A stretch of DNA of 64,000 bases from Cymodocea nodosa. Its lineage: Eukaryota > Streptophyta > Magnoliopsida > Alismatales > Cymodoceaceae. Of the stretch, positions 33,359 to 44,603 are shown piece after piece; the stretch's first letter is position 1, and every line of letters begins with the position of its first letter. The stretch is taken from contig JAZBRI010000008.1 of the NCBI GenBank assembly GCA_036874045.1, forward strand, positions 5,781,001 through 5,845,000, written 5' to 3'. The notes beneath the pieces are model-generated. The model was not told the DNA's origin. It ran no database searches and worked only from the letters and a program-made list of their open reading frames with translations. Both the position numbers and the translations under genes were made by a program.

Positions 33359-35218
33359 TGTTTAGAATGAAAAAGTGCATATTATTAACAGTTAAATGAT
33401 GGTTAATTGCATAATATTTAGCTTATCATATGAGAATTAAGCCATTATGTTATAATTGCACTGTTATATGCTTTAATTAAAGAATCTGCTTAATTTTTGG
33501 GGAATTAATGTTAATTTAGTACATTTATGAACTGTCGGTAAATTGCAGGTTGTGAAATTCTTAAGTATCCGAAAATGCATTTGAGCATCAGATAGTTATA
33601 CCTGTAACTCTCCGAAATGTTATTTTATGTTTAAACTGCTGCTGACACGTGTTGAGAGCTGGTAGATTTACTTACGTTATAACTCATTAAGTTAGTATAA
33701 CTGCACGCGTTGAGTTACATGAAAATACACTAAGGCAACGCGTTAGGTTAGTGTTATAAACTTAAGTTGTTATTTTTGCACGTGTTTTATAGTTAAATCA
33801 ACGAAGAAAGTCCATTGAGTTATCTGTAACTCCACGGACTATATATTTTCTAATATGCCACTGTAGCGATTGCAAGAACAGACAGTTGGAAGGAAAAACT
33901 ACGTTCGCACGTATCACGTAGGAATTCAATCGCATAGGGAGAAAGAAATCATCGCCGTTGATCTGAAGGAAGGAAATCCAATCGATCATCCAAGCAGAAG
34001 CAGTTACCACTGAAGAAATATAAAAGAAAAGAAGAAAAAAGAAAGAGTGTGATCGATGGACGGCCAATGTATACAGAGGAGGAGCACCGAGCTTTCTGCA
34101 GACAATATCGGCGATTCTCCGAAGTATCACACCAACCATCATATCATCACCATAATCACCAATCATCGAAGTTCTGTGAGGATACTTACTTGATGTCGGG
34201 TCGATTCCGAGCCAAACACAGTGCCTGACAACCACTGTGAGGAGTGATCGCGTCGCGGGAAGGAAGACATTTTCACCAAGCGCCAACTCATATTTCAGAA
34301 GATCATAAAGCTTTTAGCCTTAGCTTCGGGTTGATGCCTGTATGCTGAAGAGGAGATCATCTTGCAATTCTAGACTCGCGATTCTATAGGGAGAGGAGAC
34401 AGAATTGTAAGTGGTTCAATTTTCAGTGGTGTAATCGCGTTGCAAGTAGTGTCGGAAGTATTTACTCTCAAGTGAAATTACTTTAAATTTCACCTTTCGC
34501 CCATTTCCATGTTCACATCAAAACAAAAATACCAAAAACAATTTATCTTTGTTTGTATGTTGTATTTGAGTGTTGTATTATTTGTGTTGTATTGTGATTA
34601 ATGTTATCTGTATCAGTTTTATGATTGTTGTATGTTAGTTTTAATTTTACAATTTACTGAAATTGGTTCGTACAAAACAACTTAAAGATTTTAATGGTTA
34701 CTGTTTGAATCATCTGAATGTTAGTATTGCATAATGATAAATCCAATGTTAACTAGCATTAAAAAGCTTAATTGATGTTATTTACAATCTGTGGAATCGC
34801 CCAATGGTTGGCCGAATTCCTCTGTAAATAGCAGTATTATAAAGAAGAGACAGGTCATGGAGTTAACTTAAGTCCACGAGGATAGTCCGTTGAGTTAGCC
34901 ATAACTTAACGAACTTAGTCCGTTGAGTTAACTATAACTCAACGGAGTGCTTATTGAATATAAATTTGAATTGTTCACAATCAAACATTTCTTAAATTCG
35001 TCAGCAATTCCCTGTGGGATCGACCTGTACTTGCACACTGATACAATAGACACTATGCACTTGCAGTTAAAGTACAAATTGGAATTAATATCTAAATTGT
35101 ATTAAAGGTTGTTTGTTTACTTCTAAAAGAAAGAATAGGCATAAAGATAAATTAACTAAGTAAAAATAGAAGTAACAAATCCAAGTTTTTCTAGTGTAGT
35201 GCTGGGAAAACACGAATA
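33359..35218 (+). repeat. T2 3' LTR
   Basis: It is 1860 bp. It starts TGTTTAGAATG; the end is GGGAAAACACGAATA, where T4 has …AAACA, so the final CA has mutated to TA. Possible TATA boxes are TATAAAA at 34019-34025 and TGTATACAG near 34068. The U5 end has the CCCTGTGGGATCGACCTG and GCACTTGCAGTTAAAG blocks shared by all Ty3 LTRs here. GTTGAGTTA and TCCACGAGG motifs lie at 34860-34945. A 162-codon antisense ORF (33798-34286) is not conserved in the other LTRs. Confidence 0.93.
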
Positions 35219-35223
35219 GAGGT

Positions 35224-35564
35224 ACACCTTCTATCATCTTTAAAGAGAACAGTTTCTACTTTAACAACAATTTGTTTGTTAAAGACTTAGTCATATACAA
35301 TGACTCAAGTTTCTGCCAAAGACCTAATGAGGTAGATTCATCAGCAACTTCTATTATAACTTCATCAGACAAACACAACAAGATGGTGGAGTGAGCTTTC
35401 TCCTCTTGCAATTCAAACTCTAGCGAATTTCTGTTCAGAGTAGTTTCCTTATTTAAAGGAGCCCAAATACCTTGTTGCTTTAGAAGTGCTTTCATCTTAA
35501 TTTGCCATAAGCTGAAGCTATTCTTACCATTAAACTTTTCTATCTTCAACCTTGAAGTATTCAT
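35224..35564 (-). pseudogene. C3 Gag N-terminal part
   Basis: It starts at the ATG at 35564 (MNTSRLKIEKFNGKNSFSLWQIKM, a typical copia Gag start) and runs through IWAPLNKE and LCLSDEVIIEVADE. The LWQKLESLYMTKSLTNKLLLK block follows, then a TAG near 35255. It continues at 20290 on the other side of T2. Confidence 0.9.
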
Positions 35565-36302
35565 GTTTTCAAAATAACAAACAACCAGCAATACACACGA
35601 GATACAATGTGATTTCAACAAACACAATTCTACGGCAAGGTACACAATAGCAAGCAATATCTCAACAATAATATGCTACTGAAACTACTGATTTCAACGA
35701 AATGCAATCAGCCACAAGCCAAGCACACTACTTAGCACAAAACAGTAGCAAATACTCGCACAAACCAAGCACAAAACCACAATCACAAAATGCCCAAAAT
35801 CCGACAATCAAAGAGTCACTCATCTAGAAAACTACTGTGCCCTAGCCAGACGCCTCCTACTGTATCTCTTTGAATACGAAACTTCTGACCACGAAATTTT
35901 AAAGGAAGGAAGTTCAGGAAGCTTACTACACGTCCTCAAAATTTGAGATGCAATGGAGCACAGACGAGGAAGGAACACGACTTGACATCGGAGTGTGCAA
36001 ACTGGCACCGGCGATGACAACAATTGCGGCAATGGGGGATATCCTTGCGGAAATAGCTTGAACCTTGATCAATCTCTTTGAAATTTTAAAGGAAGGAATT
36101 TCAGGAAGCTTACTACACGTCCTCAAAATTTGAGATGCAATAGAGTACGTACGAGGAAGGCGCACGACTTGGCGTCGGAGTATGCAGACTGGCGCCAGTG
36201 ACGACGGCAGTTACAACAATGGAGAGATCCCTTCTGGAAATGGCTTGAACCTTGATCAATCTCTTCAAAACTTCAGATTTAAACCTGGAGATGTCCAACC
36301 TC
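35565..36302 (-). repeat. C3 leader with a 187-bp tandem duplication
   Basis: Bases 35893-36079 and 36080-36262 are two copies of one unit, each beginning GAAATTTTAAAGGAAGGAA and containing CACACGTCCTCAAAATTTGA-type sequence. The copies differ at perhaps one base in eight, so the duplication is not new. The stretch 35565-35890 is AC-rich leader with no ORF that I support. Confidence 0.8.
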
Positions 36303-36314
36303 GCTCTGATACTA
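36303..36314 (-). other. C3 primer-binding site (initiator tRNA-Met)
   Basis: The minus strand reads TAGTATCAGAGC, two bases after the LTR, with one change from TGGTATCAGAGC. Confidence 0.88.
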
Positions 36315-36316
36315 GT

Positions 36317-36689
36317 TGTTGTGTGGAAAGATCAAATAAACGTGGAGCATCTAGGAGTGGCATGGAGAAGGGATCTGCATGGAAGAGAGGATTGCGAGTG
36401 GAGAATTCGAAGAACAACAAATTTACGTGGTTCCCCAACACGGGTACGTCCACGGGTGATCAATCTATCGTGATTCCTTGTTGTATGGTTGCTAGTACAA
36501 AGAAGGGGAAGAACAAAATCAAGGGATGGTTTGGCATGACATCCCTTGGAGGTGAATGACCCCTTACATATATAGGGGCAACGGTTGGTGATACCCAAAA
36601 GACAAGTTTGCCCCTGTACAAATTATCAAAGGAATACAACCATATTCAATGACACATACATATACTTGATGGAAGACACACGCATCACA
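36317..36689 (-). repeat. C3 5' LTR
   Basis: It is 373 bp and on the minus strand runs TGTGATGCG … CCACACAACA. A CTATATATG TATA-like box lies at about 36576-36568. Short antisense and sense ORFs here are also seen in the other LTR and are not genes. Confidence 0.9.
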
Positions 36690-38318
36690 ATAAGTATCCA
36701 AAATATCTGAACTCGTTAAGTTAGAATTATGCACGTGTTGAATTAAATGTTTTATTATGTCACATGAGATGCACATGTTTAACTTGAAAAGTTAGCATAA
36801 CTATACGTGGAGTTACATGAATATGCACTAAGGTAATTCTTGTGTTAGTGTTATAAGCTTATAAATTATTTCTTTATTACACGTGTTTTATAGTTAAGTT
36901 AACGAAGTAAGTCTATTAAGTTAACCATAACTCCATGGACCATTTATTTTCTAATATGCCATTGTAGCAATTGCAGAAATTGGAAATTTGAAAGAAAACC
37001 ATGATTGCATGTATCACGCAGGAATTCACTCGTGGAATGAAGAGAAAATCACCATTGTTGATATGAATGAAGGAAATTCAACCGATCATTTAAGTAGAAG
37101 CAATTATTATTGAAGAAAATATAAAAGAAGAAGAGAAAGATGAAGAAAAAGTGTGGGGAGAGTGGTGGAGAATTGTGCGAACTATAAGAAGCGTCGAAAG
37201 TTCTCTGAAGCTCCACACCACCACCAAAATCACCAACTATCAGAGGTCTATGAGGATGCTTTTTAGATGTCAAGTTGATTCTGAGCCAAACACAGTGACT
37301 GACAACCACTATGAGGAGTGATTGCATCGCAGGAAGGGAAGCCATTTTCACCAAGCACTGACTCATATCTCAAGAGATCGTAAAGCTTCTAACCTTGGTT
37401 TCGGGTTGATGCTAGTATGCTGAAGAGGAGATCAACTTACAATTCTTGGTTCATGATTCTATAGGAAGAGGAGGCAAGATTGTAAGTGATTAAGTTTTCA
37501 ATGGTGTAATTGCGTTGCATGTAGTGACAAAAGTTTTTACTGTTAATAGAGATTTTTACATTTCACCTTTCACTCATCTTCAAGAACAAATCAAAACAAA
37601 AATACCAAAAACAACTAATTATTTATGTTTACATTTAGTATTAAAGTGTTGTATTATTTGTTTTGTATCATGATTAATGTTATCATTGTTAGTATTGTAA
37701 ATGTTTTATGTTTGTTTTATTCAAAAAATAGAAAATAGTTTTATTATTTATTGAAATTGATTCATTCCAAATACTTAAAGATTTTAATTGTTACTATTTG
37801 AAATATCTAAATGTTAGTGTTGCTTAATGACAAATCTAATATTAACTAACATTAAAGAGCTTAATTGATGTTATTTACATTCTATGGAACTACCCAATGA
37901 TTGGCCAAATTCCTTTGTGAATTGTAATATTTAACTAGAAAGGTAGGCTCGTAGAGTTAACTTAAGTTCATGAGGTTAGTTTGTTGAGTTAACCATAACT
38001 CCACGAACTAAGTCCGTTGAGTTACAGTTAACTCAATGGAGTACTTAACTAAACACATATAAACTCGTATATAAAAATTGGAATAATACATAATTCTTAC
38101 TCAATCTCTATGGGATCGACTTGTACTTGCACACAAATATAATATATACTGTGCATTTGCAATTAAAATACAAATTGAATTTAATATCTAATTTGTGTGA
38201 AATGTTGTATGTTTACTTCTAAAAGTATTTATTAATATAAGTATAAAAAACAAATCAGACAAGTTTTCTAGCACCGACTAGTAGACAAGTTTCTGATTTA
38301 ACTTTTCACAACAATACA
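36690..38318 (+). repeat. T1 Ty3 LTR, right half
   Basis: It continues 15868-16268 after C3. The combined LTR is about 2.03 kb. TATAAAA lies at 37120-37126. The U5 block ATGGGATCGACTTGTACTTGC lies near 38108. GTTGAGTTA motifs lie at 37980-38045. It ends near 38318, before AAGTTTTTC and the PBS remnant. Confidence 0.88.
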
Positions 38319-38858
38319 AGTTTTTCTAGGGTCATTGTTGGGGATTGAAAAGCTAAGCAATTGTGAGTGTTGTTTTGTTTTAACATCAAAAGGAGTGTTG
38401 TGTGTTTTATTTTATAATTGAGAATATGACATATGCTTATGCTTAAAGATTTCTGAAACCTGTAGTTAGCATTTGTGAATTCTGCAATTTGGAAGGTCAT
38501 GACATCTCTGATTGTTTGAAACTGAGACGATTGCAGATGGTTAGATCACATGAACAACAAATGAATTATATTCAATAATAGAATTGAGTATGAGAATTCT
38601 ATAGTTTACTCAACTAATGGACAGTTTAGAACATGTAATATGTTGAGAGACAAGGAAGTTTGAGATAGGTATGACAGACTAGAGCGTAGTTTAGAGCAAA
38701 ACATAGACAAACTGGAATAATACATGTGTCAGCAACAAGAAGTCAACTAATTAAATTATAGAGAAGAATGTTCAAAACCTAAAATTGATATCATATACGA
38801 AACTGAAAAAACCATAATGAAAATTGATTAAAAATTGAATGCAATGAGACTAGATGAT
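38319..38858 (+). pseudogene. T1 PBS remnant and zinc-knuckle start of the pol ORF
   Basis: TAGGGTCATTGTTGGGGA (38327-38344) is a decayed tRNA-Asp PBS. The ORF start at 38425 (MTYAYA) is followed by an intact CCHC knuckle, CEFCNLEGHDISDC, about 20 residues in. Several stops follow before T3 interrupts it at 38859. It shows that in this family the zinc knuckle lies at the start of the ORF with no capsid domain before it. Confidence 0.85.
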
Positions 38859-41102
38859 TGTTTAGAATGAAAAAGTGCATAATATTAAGGGTTAAATGAT
38901 GGTTAATTCCATAATATTTAGCTTATCATATGAGAATTAAGCCATTATGTTATAATTGCACTGTTATATGCTTTAATGAAGGAATCTGCATAATTTCAGG
39001 GAATTAATGTTAATTAAGTATATTTCTGAACTATCGGTAACTTGCAGGCTGTGAAATTCTTAAGTATCCGAATTTTCTGTTATTTCGGAGAGTTATGTTT
39101 AATGTACCAAACAGTTATGTTTTAAATGCTTAAAGAATATTTTATTATTTCCTGGAGTACATGTGTTGTAACCATAATGCATGACTTAAGTGAATGTTCG
39201 GTAAGTTATTTGTTAACTATTTGAAATGCATCTGAGCAACAGATAGTTAAGGTTGTAAGTATCCAAAATATCTGAACTCATTAAGTTAGAAATATGCACG
39301 TGTTGAATTTAAATGCTTTATTATGTCATGTGAGCTGCACATGTTTAACTCGTTAAGTTAGTATAACCATACACATTGTGTTAGTGTTATGTAGAAATAG
39401 GTAAAGTAAACTTTCGGATAGTTAACATTTCATTTTAGTCGTAGAGTTATGTTAAAAACTCGTATAGTTAAATTATCTACACGTATGTTTTTAATGTTTT
39501 AAGTTGTTACGTGTTTTCCATGTGCGTTCGGTAATGAAAATCGAAGAGTTAGATAACTGTTTGAGTTTTTTTACGCATGGATAGATAATTGTTCGAGTCT
39601 TTATTAGATAACTGTTCGAGTTTTATAAAATGAGTAATGAATAGATAAGTTTTCTATGTTCAATCACATGTTTTGCAGGTGCAAAAACTTGAAGAGTTAC
39701 AGATAAGTGTTCGAGTTTTTACAAGACTTAAAGGATAAGTGTTCGATTAAAATGAAGACTAATATGCCAATGTAGTAGTTGTAGAAACAAGACATTCGAT
39801 GGAAAACCACGATTTCATGTATCATGCAGGAATTCACTCGTGGAAGGAAAAAGAAATCACCATCGTTGATATGAATGAAGGAAATCCAACTGATCATCTA
39901 AGCAGAAGCAGTTACTACTGAAAGAAATATAAAAAAGGAGGAGGAAGATGAAGAAAGTGTGGGTAGTGTGTGTAGAGGTGGAGAACCACACTAACTATAG
40001 GCAGCGTCGGAAGTTCCCTAAAGCTCCACACCACCACCATAATCACCAACTATCGAAGGCCTATGAGGATACTTTCCTAAAGTCGGGTCGATTCTAAGCC
40101 AAACACGGTGCCTGACAACCACTGTGAGAAGTGATCGCATCGCGGGAAGGGAAACCATTTTCACTAAGCATCGACTCATATCTCAAGAGATCGTAAAGCT
40201 TCTATCCTTAGTTTCGGGTTGATGCTAGTATGCTGAAGAGGAGATCATCTTGTAATTTTGGACTCGCGATTCTATAAGGAGAGGAGGCAAGATTGTAAGT
40301 GATTAAGTTTTCAATGGTGTAATCACATCACATGTAGTGATGGAAGTATTTACTGTCGATAGAGATTTTTACATTTCACCTTTCGTTCATCTTCAAGAAC
40401 ATATCAAAACAAAAATACCAAAAACAACAAATTATTTGTGTTTACATTTAGTATTTAAGTGTTGTATTGTTTGTTTGGTATCGTGATTAATGTTACCTTT
40501 GCCGGTATTATGAGTGTTTTATGTTTGTTTGATTCAGAAAATAGAAAATAGTTTTACAGTTTACTGAAATTGATTCGTTCTAGATACTTAATGATTTTAA
40601 TGGTTACTGTTTCAAAATATCTTAATTTTAGTGTTTCTTAATGATAAATCTAATATTAACTAACATTGAAGAGCTTAATTGATGTTATTTACAATCTGTG
40701 GAACCACCCAATGGTTAGCTGAATTCCTTTGTAAATAGCAATATTTAACTAGAAAGATAGGCTCGTGGAGTTAACTTAAGTCCACGAGGTTAGTTCGTTG
40801 AGTTAGCTATAACTTCATGAACTAGGTTCGTTGTGTTAACTGTAACTCAACGGAGTGCTTACTAAACACATATACTCTAATATAAAATTTAGAACAGTAC
40901 ACAATTCTTACTCAATCTCTGTGGGATCGACTTGTACTTGCACACAAATACAATATACACTATGCACTTGTAGTTAAAATACAAATTGGAATTAATATCT
41001 AATTTGTGTGAAAGGTTGTTAGTTTACTTCTAAAAGTAATTATTTATGTAAGCATAAAGACAAATTAAATAAGTAAAAACAGAAGTTAACAAACCCCAAA
41101 TA
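38859..41102 (+). repeat. T3 5' LTR
   Basis: It is about 2.24 kb and starts TGTTTAGAATG. It carries TATAAAA at 39928-39934, the U5 block TGTGGGATCGACTTG near 40920, and GTTGAGTTA / TCCACGAGG motifs at 40770-40860. Repeated GATAACTGTTCGAGTT-like motifs at 39550-39740 are specific to this LTR. The 3' end is set by comparison with T4 and is approximate. Confidence 0.88.
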
Positions 41103-41109
41103 AGTTTTT

Positions 41110-41127
41110 TGGCACCATTGCCAGGGA
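41110..41127 (+). other. T3 primer-binding site (tRNA-Asp)
   Basis: TGGCACCATTGCCAGGGA. It differs from the expected TGGCGCCGTTGCCGGGGA at three places, each a CG changed to CA. Confidence 0.85.
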
Positions 41128-41208
41128 TTGAGAAGTTAAGCAACTGTGAGTGCTATTTTGTTTTAATAGCAAGAGGAGTGTTGTGTATTTTATTCTATAA
41201 TTGAGAAT

Positions 41209-42355
41209 ATGGCATATGCTTATGCTCAAAGATTTCTAAAACCTGTAGTTAGCATATGTGAATTCTACAATTTGGAAGGTCATGACATCTCTGATTGTTT
41301 GAAATTAAGATGGTTGCAGATGGTTAGATCCTATGAACAACAAATGAATTATCTTCAATATAATAGAGTTGAGTATGAGAATCCTATAGTTTACCCAACT
41401 GATGGTCAGTTTAGAATGTGTAATATGTTGAGAGACAAGGAAGTTTGAGATAGGTATGACAGACTGAAGCATAGCTTAGAGCAAAACATGGATAAATTGG
41501 AATAATACATGTGGCAGCAATAAGAAGTCAACCAATTAAACTATAGAGAAGAATATTCAGAACTTAAAATTGATATCATTTACGAAATTGAAAAAACCAT
41601 AATGAAAATTAATCAAAAATTGAATGCAATGAGATTAGATAATCTAGAAAGAAAACTAAAAGTATTGGACGAATATACAATGAAATTACAAGTTACGCAA
41701 TAGGACAACAAAAATGAAAACTTTAATGTTACAGATTTGCATAATTTGGAAGATATACAGACAAAAGAAAATACCAATGCAATAGAATTTAAAGAATGCA
41801 ATTTAAAACTAAAAACAATTGAAGATCATAATCATGAAAATGATATACAAGAATATCATGAAAGTAACGAAAATCTGGAAGATGTATGTATAACATTAAG
41901 ATCTAGAACTGATATACCACCAAGAATTGAAAAAGAAAGTAATATGAAGGTGGATAAGAGCAAAAATCGAAATTATAAAGAAAATGTAATATCTGAAAAT
42001 ATAGAAATCAATGAAGAAAAATCTAAATCTAAAAATGATCAAACAAATCAAATGAAAGAAAAAGAATATTTTAAATCACAATCATTAGCACCCTATCTTG
42101 AAAGTTTACAACAAACATTTCCTAAAAAAAAGAAAAAATTAGAGAAATTTTTGAAAAAGTACAAGTTAACATTCCTTTGTTAAGCTTATTGTAGAAAATG
42201 CCACCTTGTGCTAAATTTCTTAAGGATAGGTGTACTAAGAAAAGAGAGCGAAAAGATTTAAGGAAAGTCTTTTTAGTTGACCAAAGTAGTTCCCTATTTC
42301 TGCCACAAATTCCTAAAAAGTTATCTGATCCTGGAATTCCTATTATATCATGCAC
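41209..42355 (+). pseudogene. T3 zinc-knuckle and Gag C-terminal region
   Basis: The ORF start MAYAYAQRFLKPVVSICEFYNLEGHDISDC has the CCHC knuckle with its second Cys changed to Tyr. A stop at 41446 follows, then coiled coil (LDNLERKLKVLDEY), LRSRTDIPPR (the LRSG box) and SLAPYLESLQQTF. A frameshift lies near 42130, then MPPCAKFLKD. It reaches the protease region, where T4 is inserted after TGCAC (42351-42355). It continues at 58721. Confidence 0.85.
42351..42355. repeat. Target-site duplication of T4 (TGCAC; right copy 58721-58725)
   Basis: TGCAC flanks T4. The T3 protease sequence runs from ..ATATCA-TGCAC to TGCAC-TATAGGACATACC, as in the uninterrupted T4 copy near 55260. Confidence 0.93.
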
Positions 42356-44590
42356 TATTTGGGTTTTCCCAGCACTACACTAGAAAAACTTGGATTTGTT
42401 ACTTCTGTTTTTACTTAGTTAATTTAGCTTTATGCCTATTCTTTCTTTTAGAAGTAAACAAACAACCTTTAATACAATTTAGATATTAATTCCAATTTGT
42501 ACTTTAACTACAAGTGCATAGTGTCTATTGTATCAGTGTGCAAGTACAGGTCAATCCCACAGGGAATTACTCAAGAATTTGAGAACTGTTCGTTTGTTAA
42601 CAATCAAATTTATATATTCAATAAGCTCTCCGTTGAACTACAGTTAACTCAACGGATAAAGTTCGTTGAATTATGGCTAACTTAACGGACTAACCTCGTG
42701 GACTTAAGTTAACTCCACGAACTTGTCTTTTCTTTTTAATACTGCTATTTACAGACGAATTCGGCCAACCATTGGGTGATTCCACATATTGTAAATAACA
42801 TCAATTAAGCTCTTTAATGTTAGTAAACATTGGATTTATCATTAAGCAATACTAACATTCAGATAATTCAAACCGTAACCATTAAAATCTTTAAGTCTTT
42901 TGAACGAACCAATTTCAGTAAACTGTAAAACTAAAATAAATATAAAACAATCACAGCACTGACAAAGATAACATTAATCACGATGCAACACAAACAATAC
43001 AACACTCAAATACAACATACAATATAGATAAATTGTTTTTGGTATTTTTGTTTTAATATGAACATGGAAATGGGCGAAAGGTGAAATGTAAAGTAATCTC
43101 ACTCGACAGTAAATACTTCTGACACTACTTGCAATGCGATTACACCACTTACAATTCTGTCTCCTCTCCCTATAGAATCGCGAGTCTAGAATTGCAAGAT
43201 AATCTTCTCTTCAGCATACAGGCATCAACCCGAAGCCAAGGCTAAAAGCTTTATGATCTCCTGAAATATGAGTTGGTGCTTGGTGAAAATGGCTTCCTTT
43301 CCCGCGACGCGATCACTCCTCACAGTGGTTGTCAGGCACTGTGTTTGGCTTAAAATCGACTCGACATCAAGAAAGTATTCTCACAGACCTCCGATGGTTG
43401 GTGATTATGGTGGATATGGTGGTGGTAACGATAGTTAGTGTGATACTTCAGAGAATCGCCGATACTATCTGTAGAAAGCTCGGTGCTCCTCCTCTATATA
43501 CACTGGCCGTCCATCGATCACACCCCCACTTCTTTTTCTTCTTTTCTTTTATATTTCTCCAGTAGTAACTGCTTCTGCTTGAATGATTAGTTAGATTTCC
43601 TTCATTCATATCAACGACGATGATTTCTTCTCCCTGCGTAATACATGCAATCGTGGTTTTTCTTCCAACTGTCCTGTTTCTGCAACTGCTATAGTGGCAT
43701 ATTAGAAAATTAATAGTCTGTGGAGTTACAGATAACTCAACGAACTTTCTTTATTGATTTAACTATAAAACATGTGCATAAATTTAAATATCCGATGCTT
43801 AGGTGCATTTTGGATACTTATAAACTTAACTATCCGATGCTTAGGTGCATTTCGGATACTTATAAACTTAACTATCTGATGCTCAGATGCATTTCGGATA
43901 GTTACAGCTAACTCATCGATATATAACTTAAGTAAATCTACCAAATCTTGACATGTGTCAATAGCAGTTTAATAATAAAATACCCATTTCGGAGAGTTAC
44001 AGGTCTAACTATCCGATGCTTAGATGCATTTCGGATAGTTACAGCTAACTCACAGAAAATCCACTTATGTCACTTTACCAGAACATGACACGTGTCCACA
44101 GCTATTTTATAAATAAAAAGAGATTTCGGAGGGTTACACATATAACTGTCCGATGCCCAGCTGCAATTTCAGATAGTTATAGATAACTCACCGAAAGTTC
44201 ACTTAAGTCATGCATTATGGTTTCGACACGTGAACTTCTGGAAATAATAAAATATTCCTTCAAAACATAACTGTTTAGCAATATAAACATAACTATCCGA
44301 CATGTTTGGTCTATTAAACATAACTGTACGAAATATATTTGGTATGTTAAACATAACTATCTGAAATATCAGAAAATTCAGATACTTAAGAATTTCACAG
44401 CCTGCAACTTACCAACAGTTCAGAAATGTACTAAATTGACATTAATTCCCCAAAATTAAGTAGATTCTTCAATTAAAGCATATAATAGTACAATTATAAC
44501 ATAATGGCTTAATTCTCATATGATAAGCTAAATATTATGCAATTAACCATCATTTAACAATTAATAATATGCACTTTTTCATTCTAAACA
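42356..44590 (-). repeat. T4 terminal full-length 3' LTR
   Basis: It is 2235 bp. The minus strand starts TGTTTAGAATG at 44590 and ends …GCTGGGAAAACCCAAATA at 42356. It has TATAAAA at 43553-43547. Three 42-bp units (CCGATGCTTAGGTGCATTT.., 43792-43917) lie in U3, against two in the 5' LTR. Confidence 0.9.
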
Positions 44591-44603
44591 GTCACATAAA
44601 ACT
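44591..44603 (-). other. 13-bp junction between two head-to-tail T4 LTRs
   Basis: The minus strand reads AGTTTTATGTGAC. The first nine bases equal the spacer plus the first two PBS bases that follow the 5' LTR at 56556-56548 (AGTTTTATG). The polypurine tract expected before an LTR start is absent. Confidence 0.85.

Larger units (their letters stand above)
20291..35218 (+). mobile_element. T2: Athila-like Ty3 element carrying an F-box gene
   Basis: It is a 14.9-kb insertion in C3. In order it has: a truncated 5' LTR (20291-20942); gag C-terminal part, protease, RT, RNase H and integrase (20943-25076); a motif-rich spacer; the third ORF (25690-27934); an upstream exon/uORF (28605-28850); an intron-like segment with capsid gag (28850-30408); the F-box ORF (30418-31556); two polypurine tracts; and the 3' LTR (33359-35218). 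PBS and zinc knuckle are missing through a deletion at about 20942. The IFMDD RT motif, the LRSG..PYLERLQ… block and the tRNA-Asp PBS of its relatives place it with Athila. Plus strand. Confidence 0.9.
16269..36689 (-). mobile_element. C3: Tork/Tnt1-like Ty1/copia element, split by T2
   Basis: It is a minus-strand element of about 5.5 kb once T2 (20291-35218) is discounted. It has a 5' LTR (36689-36317), PBS (36314-36303), a leader with a 187-bp duplication, Gag-Pol (35564-35224 and 20290-16696), a PPT and a 3' LTR (16635-16269). The domain order PR-INT-RT-RH is copia. Motifs such as LRTDNGLEF, GVAERLNRTLLEKAR and LLLYVDDILIA fit the Tnt1/Tork clade. It has many stops. Confidence 0.92.

Noticed and set aside
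33798..34286. A 162-codon ORF antisense to the T2 3' LTR
   Set aside because: Related antisense stretches in the other Ty3 LTRs (20730-20921, 43329-43565, 45518-45866, 57451-57763) are broken at different places, so it is not conserved as protein.
43720..43911. A repetitive ORF with 14-residue units in the T4 LTR
   Set aside because: The 42-bp DNA repeat is a multiple of three, which gives an apparent repeat protein; it is LTR U3 sequence.
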